Assembly: GCF_015706575.1 (NCBI RefSeq) | Contig: NW_024037049.1 | Coordinates: 7,778,852 to 7,842,851 of the forward strand | Source of the DNA: Patiria miniata | Lineage: Eukaryota; Echinodermata; Asteroidea; Valvatida; Asterinidae | DNA: 64,000 nucleotides | Direction: 5' to 3' | Shown: positions 22,205-31,024 of the stretch, piece after piece | Layout of the letters: the number at the start of each line of letters is the position of its first letter | How positions within the stretch are numbered: position 1 is the first letter of the stretch | The notes under the pieces: model-generated | Database searches by the model: none | What the model was told of the DNA's origin: nothing | The model's input: the letters and a program-made list of their open reading frames with translations, nothing else | Made by a program: the position numbers and the translations under genes

Positions 22205-24715
22205 CATCTGTTTGCAAACAGAACTCAGGGATTTTTCGCATTTTACAAATATTTGTTTCGTTTGTCCTTTTGCAGTCACTTTTCAGAGTGCTTTATGCAG
22301 TTAAAGGTTGTTCAAAACGCTTAGAATAATTCCTAAAGTATAATTTTATCAAATGATGTCACTTGCCCTGCAATGACGTCATCCTTAAGACCCTTCTCAA
22401 TGCACATTTTGTCATTGTGATTTTGGTTTGAACCAAGTTTAATGTCAATCCGATGAAAGAAAGTGTGCAATTTGTGGAAGCACAATAAAATTTAAATATC
22501 TAAAAATTATAAAAACCAAACGATGACGTCATCTTGACGTCACTTTAAACTTTGTATACTAGTACCATTATTTACCTACCCATTAAGTTTTATGACAGTC
22601 GGACCTTTCCTTATATGTGTTTTGAAAAATCGCATTTTTATGACGTCATAATGATGTCAGATATTTTGTTCAAAATGTTGTGCAAATACCTTTTACCTAA
22701 CAGACCAAATACACAAAGAATTTTGAATTTTGCATGTTACGTTCATGAGATATGGCTAAAAGGTCAAAAATTTCAAATATTCATATAAAATCTCCGGATG
22801 ACGTCATCATGGCGTCACCTAATTTTTTTTTTTACCTATAACACATCCCGGTCTAACCACATACCAAGTTTCAACCCAATCAGACTTACAGTTCTGTAGA
22901 TATAGGACAACATAACATGCACGTACATTTTCAAAAATCAATGAAAAAAAAATTGGGTGATGACGTCATCATGACGTCATAGTCTTGGCATAATTTTTGT
23001 ATGAGGGTCTTCCTTGGCTGTAACATTGATGACGATTCCAGATCGCCAAGTTATAGAAATGGTGGCTTGAAAACGTGTACAAAGTCAAGGGGCTAACACG
23101 TGTACAAAGTTAACGGGCTAAACAAAATCCCACTGCAGAACAATTGGACCTTTAAATTTGTAATTTGCCTTTGAACTGAAACATTTTTATGAAATATTAC
23201 TTGATATTCTGACCCTTAGAAATATGTTCAATCGAATGACAGCGCGAAAAAAAATACGATTTATCTTTCCTTCTAACAGACAGCGCGAAAAAATACGATT
23301 TCTCTTTCTTTCTCATAGTAATTCTCGGCTGAAGTTCAGAACTACTCAGTAAGATATCAGTGTTGTATAGAAAAAGATGTGTGGAAAATCCCACTGCAGA
23401 AAAACTGCACCTTTAAATACGTAACATAGGGCTTTTCGGCATAATGATTTTTTATTATACGCCCCTGACTACACGCATGCATGAACATAAAATCTGTCAA
23501 GGTTAGCCGAAAATCGGCTAAAACGGTCACTGTGATGTGGACAGGATTTGACCTCGGCAACACGTGCTCTGCAGGCTGACTGACATACGATGTATGTGCG
23601 TAACGTACGTGTATGTACATGTACATATAGACGTTCTGTGCATGTTTTAGAGCAGAGGTATTGTCAACCTGAAGTTTTAAGCGTGCGTAGGGCATGTCCG
23701 AGTTCGCTTATTGCCTCGAAGCTTTGATATGTTTTAGACCTACCCTTAAATCGACAATTAAAGTAAAAACTAACATAAAAACTGCCATGGTTGATTTTTC
23801 AGGAATTTTCAAAAGAAAAACGGTCTTTTCATTATAACTTCCGGTCTGATGACGTCATTTGCCTAAAACTTCGCACACGTCTTAAGTGGGTCAAGGTCAT
23901 CATATACACCAATATTTAGGCGTTTCCGACAAACTTCGCCACAGACATCTATTCAAAATACATTTTTGCTAATTTTCAACCTGTCGCTAGAGGGCGCTCG
24001 AAGATTGCATGACGTCATTGGTAGATGATTTGAAGAATACTTTTAGCCAACAGACTAACACCGTTAAAAGCAAGTTCATATCTATTATCACTTTCAAATA
24101 ATAAGCCACTTCCGGTTTTAGCCTTTTTCGACCGGAAGCAAGGGTCACGTGATTTCACGCACACTGAAAGAAATAAAGACCTCAACCTACTCTACCACTT
24201 GCCGGTAACAGAATGCTGCGGACGCGTACGGTTCATTTCTTATGCATTTTTAAATATTAAAAGTGTCACAATTTAATTGCCTATCAATACACACCGGATG
24301 ACGTCATCATGACGTCATCATTACACAATGTTGTTTGAATTAGGGTCTTTGCTCGGACAAATATTGGTGCAAATGAATTACTGGCAAAGAGTCAAAAATG
24401 CCCTTTGAAAATCGACAATTTTTTTTTAATATCTGTGTACAAAGTCTACGGGAAAAATTAAATATTAAAAAATCTATAATAAATTAGTCGATGACGTCAC
24501 CATGACGTCAATCTTCGGGACACATCTTTGCTACAGGGACTATGCTTATGCAAACTTAGAATGATGTATGACAAAGATTAATGCCAAAAGTGGAGGCCAG
24601 AAAAAACGTGCACAAAGTCTATGGGGTTTAGGCGACAAAAAGAAGAAAGAAGATGAAAAAAAAAAAAAATGAGAACAGAAAGAAAGGCTTTTTCGCAAAA
24701 TTGCGAAAAAGCCAA
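22205..24715 (+). mobile_element. CRE-rich hairpin-capped repeat with both ends (about 2.5 kb)
   Basis: Left end: perfect hairpin TCTGTTTGCAAACAGA (22207-22222) and tag GATTTTTCGCA. Right end: GGCTTTTTCGC, AAAATT, GCGAAAAAGCC (24686-24713). The interior is a chain of modules also found elsewhere: 22350-22980 as in 7.0-7.9 kb and 12.1-12.3 kb, 23420-24253 as the palindrome arm at 12.66-13.5 kb, 24250-24500 as at 17.34-17.58 kb. It has many GATGACGTCATCATGACGTC-type runs and no coding sequence of its own. Confidence 0.6.
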
Positions 24716-24741
24716 AAAATTAAATTCTTAACGAAAACAAA

Positions 24742-24890
24742 GGCTGTTTCGGCTGGTTGCAGAAACAGCCAAAAATAAAAATCTTAACGAAAACAAAGGC
24801 TGTTTCGGCTGGTTGCAGAAACAGCCAAAAAAAAAAAATAAAAAAATCTTAACAAAAACAAAGGCTGTTTCGGCAAAAGTGCCGAAACAC
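24742..24890 (+). repeat. Three tandem 3' hairpin caps
   Basis: GGCTGTTTCGGC...GCAGAAACAGCC at 24742-24770 and 24798-24826, and GGCTGTTTCGGCAAAAGTGC followed by CGAAACAC at 24863-24890. Each is preceded by TCTTAACGAAAACAAA or a close variant. The period is about 56-65 bp. The same lead-in and hairpin occur at 34344-34390. Confidence 0.85.
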
Positions 24891-25157
24891 TTTTACTTTC
24901 AGGACAGAAGGGGGTACTAGAATTTCAGCAGCTGACTCTGCAATATTACTTACAATGGGGCCACTATAGTAAAAAGAAAGCTAAGGTTCATACATTTTAT
25001 TTATAGTTAGCATAAAATGAGAACTTTCCAGTGAAATACTGATCATTTAAAAACTTTTGTTTCCAATTTTGTCCTAATACAAAATGTGGTTGTCATTACA
25101 CTCTCCCTGTGTCTATTGAGCTGCAATAAAATTGATTAATAACACTTAAAGACTTAC

Positions 25158-25281
25158 ACTGTATGTATCACAATCCATAGGCCCTTCTTCAAGAATCTTA
25201 ACTGGTTCATTTTCACCACCTGGTAAATCAGGATCCCAAACGAAGAACAAGTACTCCTGGAGCCTCTTGAGAGTAGGTGTT
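25158..25281 (-). CDS. LRRC9: LRRC9-like gene, exon 4 of 6 visible (PARP-like domain, donor-loop equivalent)
   Basis: A 124-nt exon with acceptor TTGTACATAG and donor GTAAGTC. The frame set by the previous exon reads RTPTLKRLQEYLFFVWDPDL, then PGGENEPVKILEEGPMDCDTYS, ending in phase 0. In PARP folds this is where the W-H-G-[ST] motif and the following helix lie. Here the corresponding stretch reads FFVWDPD, so the nicotinamide-binding His-Gly pair appears absent. The intron that follows is about 19.2 kb and almost entirely repeats. Confidence 0.7.
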
Positions 25282-25699
25282 CTATGTACAAGAAAAAAGA
25301 GAGACAAAATATTAATAACACATTAGAACAGTAACACAAAGGGACCTGGACAAATGGCCGTAAAGGACTGCACATAGCATTACATTTCTAGTTTGCACTA
25401 ACAAGACAGTTGCGATAACCTTACCTGTTTTTTACACACCAGAACAGCTTTGGTAGAAATTTGCTACAATGTTTTTTGGGGGAAGATCACAAATCATTTA
25501 AAAGGAAAGGATGTGCGTTTCAAAAGAAACTTGGGTAACTGTGTCAAAATATTGATTGATTTAATTTTAAATCATTATTTTTTAACCTAAAAGCCATCAT
25601 TCTTATAATAATAAGAAGATAATAAGGAGCCGGATGGGAATTTCCCCGTGTTTTCTCCCAAAAGGGTTTTCGCGGGGTTCGCCCCTCCCGTAATCAGCG

Positions 25700-26045
25700 A
25701 ATATAGTTACAGCAATATGTTTTTTTCTTTCTTTTCTTGATGTTACAAGATAGATCCAAATTTTTCATGTTCACTGAATCAACTTTATAGTAAAGCATTC
25801 ATACTGTACATGTAGTTATAATAGTTTTAAAATATATTGTATTTATAACATTTGCTTAACACCTATGCATTATTCAAATAATGTTTTATCTCACTGTAAT
25901 GCATTTTATTGTATTTGTAATGTATTGTATATTTATACATGTTTGTAGTCATTATTTATTGTATGCAGGGCCCCAATGGAAACCAGTTTTAAACTGTTTG
26001 GGCATACCCTGGGTAAAAAAAAATGGAATAAATAAATAAATCACA
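25700..26045 (+). mobile_element. CR1/L2-like LINE 3' tail
   Basis: Ends GCAGGGCCCCAATGGAAACC, AGTTTTAAACTGTTTGGG, CATACCCTGGGTAAAA and (AATA)n. This is the stereotyped 3' untranslated end of CR1/L2-group LINEs, with an inverted AGTTTTAAACT core. No coding part is left. The left limit is approximate. Confidence 0.6.
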
Positions 26046-28149
26046 GCACCTTGAACTTGCATGTACATTGTGTGCGCTTAAGTTCAGTGACAGTGGGCTG
26101 AAGCTGCTGCCCTCTTGCATTTGCATATTTCATCAGTTGATGTTGGAAATGACTGGTTGCAGTCTTCAAAGACAGAAATAACCATGATTCTGTTGATTTT
26201 GTGATGAGGTGGTCTTAGGCAGATTAGGCAGTGCCTATCATCCTCATGGGGAAAAAAGGTCAGGTTTCCGCACAAATCACAATGGAGATATTCAGTGAAA
26301 GAAAGAGATGGGAAATGTTTGGCATTATATAACTCACATACAGATCCTTGTCATTTGATGGGTGGAACTCACATCATGTGGCATTCATTATTGCTCCCAT
26401 GCACACTGGGGCTCAAAAAGTCCCATTTCCCCAATGGGGAATGGAAAATACCATTCAACAGTTAGGATCATTCTTGTTCCATGATGCGGTATTTATGTGC
26501 AAATGCATGCTGGTGTCCACGTTGCACGTATTGTTCCAAAGAGCCAGTGCTACAGAGTTGGGTTCAAACTTTTGCGAAGGGATGGTTTGGAAGAGAGAAG
26601 TACATTTTCCACCAAGTTTGTATTGAAATAAAAGTTCAAATATGTCAAATGACAAGGATCTATATGTCAGTTATATGAGGTCCAGATTTTACCTTGCGAT
26701 AATATTCCTCCCATTTCACTCTGAGCCACTCAATATTGGTATACTATCAGTGGAACTGGTAGATCGGTGTTGAGGTTTCAAAGTTAGTGTTGTTATTTTA
26801 TGGAATCAGGTCACCCAGAGTTTAAGTCGGCACACTCCCACTTTACTGGTAATCGGCAAGCACAACGAGTAAGTTGTGTGAACCTGGGTACCCCACTTCT
26901 TTCCGCTAAGCTCACCCCTTCACATGCCTAGCTTGTAAACACCAGCAATCGCAGACCCGATATTGTCCCTAATCCGCATTCCTTTGTTGGTACTCTTTTT
27001 ACAACAACTCTCTTTTTTTTTGCAACAGCTCTCATTGGTTTTGCCCTCGAATTTCAATCGTGGACATGTGGTCAATCGTGGACCCTTTATTAATGACCTG
27101 ACCCTTTTGTCTCTTGTCCAGGATTGCCAGTATTTACGCACAACCTTTCTCACTCAAGTTACCATCCCGAAACTAAGCTGCCCGGATGGACGGACGCCTG
27201 ACTAGACGGCCGGAACGACGAGCGGACGAACAGATGCCATAGAAGGTGCACCGAATGAAAGTTCAGGAGTCATTTTCCGGTGAGCACTGTTATAATTTGT
27301 ATTTCTTGTCACATATGCTCCACAGTGCTACGCAGCATTTCCACTTTTGTGTTAAATATATAAGAGGAAGACGAGGCCGACTACTATAAAATCCCATGAT
27401 TGGACAAGATCTTTGGTTTTGAATTTTTTGAAGAAAGTTACGATCGAAACTTGGACTTTCAACGTAACTACTCGCTAGTAATCACACACATTTGATAAGT
27501 TTTGAGGTAAAACGGGACCAGTTTAGTCTTAGGGCAAAACAAATCAGCAACTGTTTCCACCAAAGCAAGATTTGTAACGCTCCAGTCAGACATGGAGGAA
27601 GGAACACAGACAACACACGGTGGGTTGCATACTCTCTCACGTGCTGCAGGAAAATGTTGTCATTCACCGGCACAGGCTGCCGGGCCATGCATTAACTTTT
27701 AAGGCCGGGGTCCGGACGGGGCAGCCAGCAGTAATTCCCGTAGTTTATTTCTCATCATCAATTTCCATATTTGTTTGTAAGAGTATCGATTGTAAATGAT
27801 TTGATATAACTTTTGTGGCCCTTTTTATAGCTCTGTAGTGTAAATGGAACTGGGTCAGAGCATTTTGACAAGAATTTGGAGGCCTTACAAAATTGAAACC
27901 GCTGCGTTCGTGCGGCTTATACGCCGCGCGGCTTATATTCCGAAAATTACGGTAGTACCTTATTACTGTATTTGTGTATTATCAGAAACGAGTAAAGACA
28001 GATTAAAGAGGACTTAGACCCTGATTAAGTTCATCTGTTATGATTTTATTAATTTGTTTATACCAAGATATATCGCGATATATATCGTATCGTTTGATAT
28101 GTATCGTGATACGTATCGTATTGTGACACAGGCGTATCGTTTCAGCCTT

Positions 28150-28748
28150 ACCGAAAACAAGCTGCAAAGTGCACTGAGCAAAGTGCCAGAACCTGGAGAT
28201 GAACCCACCCCAAACACTTAGATAATCTGAAAAAAAGCCATCAAAACTTCCATAACCGACGAAATAAAGCAAGAATGGGTAACCAAAATCCAATCCCTAG
28301 CAAAGCAAGGAAGCCATTTGGGACTTATGAATCTTGAATGTACTAACATCACCTGGAAATCCATAATGTACAATCTCCCCAGGAAAGTACTCCACTTTGG
28401 CTTGAATTCTATCATTGACACCATACCAGTTAACTCTAATCTCTGTCTGTGAGGAAAGGCAATCAACGATAAATGTTCTCTCTGCTCATCAAAAGAAACC
28501 CTCCTTCACGTACTTAACTTCTGTCCAGTAATGTTACAACATGGTCGCTATACTTACCGCAACAATAATGTCCTTAGAGAGATCTGCACATTGTTTGATG
28601 ATACAGCTAGTAAACCCGACAACTCATTATACTGTGATGATTTAGAAAGCAGACACGCAATTGATGGCAACACAATCCCTCCATCGATCCTTCCAACAAC
28701 CCTAAAACCGGACCTGGTCATTACTAATGTGGGAGTCCCGATATGATA
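28150..28748 (+). mobile_element. R2-group LINE fragment (C-terminal zinc knuckle and endonuclease start)
   Basis: Plus-strand reading gives ITDEIKQEWVTKIQSLAKQG, HLGLMNLECTNITWKSIMYN, then a CSLCSSKETLLHVLNFCPVM zinc-knuckle-like motif (C-x2-C-x(n)-H-x4-C) and LQHGRYTYRNNNVLREI. It ends in ILPTTLKPDLVITN, which fits the start of the restriction-like endonuclease found in R2/NeSL/HERO-group LINEs. One in-frame stop interrupts it near 28450 and the downstream part is lost. Confidence 0.6.
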
Positions 28749-29188
28749 GGACACCGCCGTTGTGTATGGTGTGTTTGTCGTGAGAACTTTTTCTCTATGA
28801 CACCGCTATTGCATGTGGAGGAACTTTCCCTCGATGAGAAATAATTTTGCGTAGAGTGGACGATGAGAAATTCGGACACATTTAGGTAGGCCGTATTGGG
28901 AAACATATCCACTACTGTTTGGAACTATAAATTTGTTTCTATAAATATATACGTATTTTTTTCAGAAATGTTGAATAAAAATATGTTGGCAATTTTAATG
29001 GTTTTAAGTGGCATACTCGTGCAAATTATGTAATAATGGAATGCTTGTTTCGGGGACAGTTGGCTGCCCGTATATCTTGAAGGTCAGTCTAGGAAGTACA
29101 CGTCCTATAAAAAAAAAGAGGATGAATGGATTTGCCGGCCTCATATAAATCTGATTTGGTATGATCAATTTCTTCCCAATTGTCTTAC

Positions 29189-29368
29189 CTGGTGACAGCA
29201 AGTGGTTCATCTTCCTCAATAATAGCACATAGCTTGTTGTCAAAGCGGTATCGTAGCATTCTGTTATGAACTCTTGTGATGCCATGAATCTGGATGCCAA
29301 GTATGTTGTAAGCTTTGTAATCAGCAGCACAGAATCGTGACAGAATGAGATCATGGCAAGATGCAAAC
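29189..29368 (-). CDS. LRRC9: LRRC9-like gene, exon 3 of 6 visible (start of PARP-like domain)
   Basis: A 180-nt exon with acceptor TTCTGCAG and donor GTAAGAC. In the joined frame it reads FASCHDLILSRFCAADYKAY, NILGIQIHGI, then TRVHNRMLRYRFDNK and LCAIIEEDEPLAVT. The longer open frame in this interval is a different, non-coding frame; the coding frame was chosen because it alone joins in phase on both sides. The I-T-R-V-H-N-x-x-L-x-x-R-F pattern resembles the first strand and helix of PARP catalytic domains (V-x-R-V-Q-N-x-x-L-W-x-x-F). It leaves AG, completed by the A of the next exon. Confidence 0.7.
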
Positions 29369-29633
29369 CTGCAGAATTTTCAAATAAACATAACATGTAT
29401 AAGACATAAATGTGAACAAAATGGATTTTCAACTAGAGGTAGGGATTGTAACTTAACTACCACAGAGCTGTTCTCATCATGTATTTGATTATCTATAATT
29501 GACAGTACAAAATGGTTTGATGAATTATCCAAAAACTGATGCTTTATGCATTCTTAAATGAAAATTATAATCACTCATAATTTAACTTCCAGTACCACCA
29601 TAGTAGGGGATTGCTGGGTATGAAAGATGTATG

Positions 29634-29852
29634 ACGTACTGAGTCTCTGTGCAGAGCTCGACCTGTTCATCATGAACACCTTTTTTCAACAGCGACCTAA
29701 AAAAATCTACAACTGGTACAAATCATATGAACATAGCACATCATCTCAGGCAGACTTCGTCCTGACCAGAATATCTAAGAGAAACACAATTAACGATGCC
29801 AGAAAGATACCAAATGCAGGACTCGACACTGGCAATCGGCCAGTTATGATGT
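29634..29852 (+). mobile_element. LINE endonuclease fragment, copy 1
   Basis: Reads VLSLCAELDLFIMNTFFQQR, PKKIYNWYKSYEHSTSSQAD, FVLTRISKRNTINDARK, then LDTGNRPVMM. The order N-T-F-F..W..Q-x-D-[FY]-V-L..D-x-[DG]-[HN]-R-x-V is that of the apurinic endonuclease domain of LINEs, although the catalytic D-H pair reads G-N here. Repeated at 29973-30193. Confidence 0.65.
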
Positions 29853-29972
29853 GACAGAAGGAGAAAACATCACAAATCTTCAATGGCAAAAGGGGCAAGG
29901 GGAAAGTGCCATGGAATCCACCCTTAGGCCTCTATACAGCGACACCCTCTGTGTTACTATAACAGACAACAC

Positions 29973-30193
29973 ATACTGAGTCTCTGTGCAGAGCTCGACC
30001 TGTTCATCATGAACACCTTTTTTCAACAGCGACCTAGAAAAATCTACAACTGGTACAAAACATATGAACATAGCACATCATCTCAGGCAGACTTCGTCCC
30101 GACCAGAATATCTAAGAGAAACACAATTAATGATGCCAGAAAGATACCAAATGCAGGACTCGATACTGGCAATCAGCCAGTTATGATGTGGTG
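29973..30193 (+). mobile_element. LINE endonuclease fragment, copy 2
   Basis: Same 220-bp fragment as at 29634, offset by about 338 bp, with roughly ten base differences. Short extra sequence (29853-29972) separates the copies, so the tandem unit is about 338 bp. Confidence 0.65.
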
Positions 30194-30404
30194 GCGAAGG
30201 AAAAATGCAACACCTGTTTGATTAAACAATAATTGTGTTTTTTCTATTTTTTGAGCAACTGGTACTCATCAGGATACAACCAGTCACCAATGCTTTTGAA
30301 TTTTTGAAAGCAATAACTTTGATTTTATACAGAAATTGAAATAACAAATCTGAGGGACAAATAAAAAAATGTTATGGCTAAAAGACTGAATGCAAGAACT
30401 GTAC

Positions 30405-30536
30405 CATGCACTCGAAGAATGGCCTTCTTCAAATCTGACATTCCCTCCACTCTCAAGCTCAGCAAGCGACCTTTTAATAGAGATCCTTGTGGACTGCTTC
30501 ACACGTGAAAATGCTTCATCATAATATGTATCCATC
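30405..30536 (-). CDS. LRRC9: LRRC9-like gene, exon 2 of 6 visible
   Basis: A 132-nt exon with acceptor ACATGCAG and donor GTACAG. It completes the Glu codon left by the preceding exon and reads MDTYYDEAFSRVKQSTRISI, then KRSLAELESGGNVRFEEGHSSSA. It leaves TG, which the next exon's first G completes as Trp. The basic/Ser-rich stretch followed by an ELESGGNVRFEEG-type stretch fits my recollection of LRRC9 between its coiled coil and C-terminal domain. Phase continuity with both neighbours is the strongest evidence that the exon is real. The preceding intron is short (128 nt); the following one is about 1 kb and holds LINE debris. Confidence 0.65.
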
Positions 30537-30664
30537 CTGCATGTTTGGCAAAGCACAGAGAGGAACGTTTATTCATTATTATTCTCCTATTTAACAAAAG
30601 CATTTTTAATAAATTAAATGGCATCTAAACTAAACGATTTGGGGGTTTAAAAAAATGTACTCAC

Positions 30665-30861
30665 TCTTGCAGTATTTTTATGCAAGTTATTTTGCGATCC
30701 TCCAAAGCTTGTAACTTGCTCTGCATCTTGCTGAAAGTAGATCCTGTGGTTTGCATCATATCTTGTGCGTCACTTTCTGTACCACTTCCAAGTTGTTCCT
30801 CCTCTTCAAATTCTCTCGTATTCAGTTTGGAACTTTCAAGCTCTCCTATGTACTTTTCAAT
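30665..30861 (-). CDS. LRRC9: LRRC9-like gene, internal exon 1 of 6 visible (acidic / coiled-coil segment)
   Basis: A 197-nt exon bounded on the minus strand by an acceptor reading TTTCATTAG and a donor GTGAGTA. It is open in one frame and encodes an acidic stretch beginning IEKYIGELESSKLNTREFEE and ending SKMQSKLQALEDRK..KILQE. The last part has heptad-like spacing consistent with a coiled coil. It ends in phase 2 and the next exon completes a Glu codon. The assignment to LRRC9 rests on the downstream exons, which match my memory of the C-terminal half of that leucine-rich-repeat protein. This exon alone would not be diagnostic. No earlier exon was found between 30862 and the window end, so the leucine-rich repeats are upstream or hidden among the repeats. 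Confidence 0.6.
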
Positions 30862-31024
30862 CTAATGAAAGACAGAAATGGAAAACCATGCATCATAATC
30901 TTTCCAAAAGGCATATCTACAATTTTCATTCAACAAATTGGGATGGCTTTGGAAAAAATACCAATGAAACAAATCCAAAAACCATGCATTGAGATGAGGG
31001 TTCCCTAAAATACTAAAACTGGAA

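Larger units (their letters stand above)
25282..29188. other. Intron of the LRRC9-like gene (3.9 kb) with repeat scraps
   Basis: Mostly unrecognised. It includes a LINE tail (25700-26045), a short 145-bp-family end with ACGGACG words (27125-27240), and an R2-group LINE fragment (28150-28748). Confidence 0.5.
29369..30404. other. Intron of the LRRC9-like gene with duplicated LINE endonuclease scraps
   Basis: Apart from the two endonuclease fragments listed separately, nothing is recognised. Confidence 0.5.

Noticed and set aside
27125-27240. Complete 145-bp-family element
   Set aside because: Only the tail-like part (TCAAGTTACCATCCCGAAAC, ACGGACG words) is present; no hairpin cap or monomer could be confirmed.
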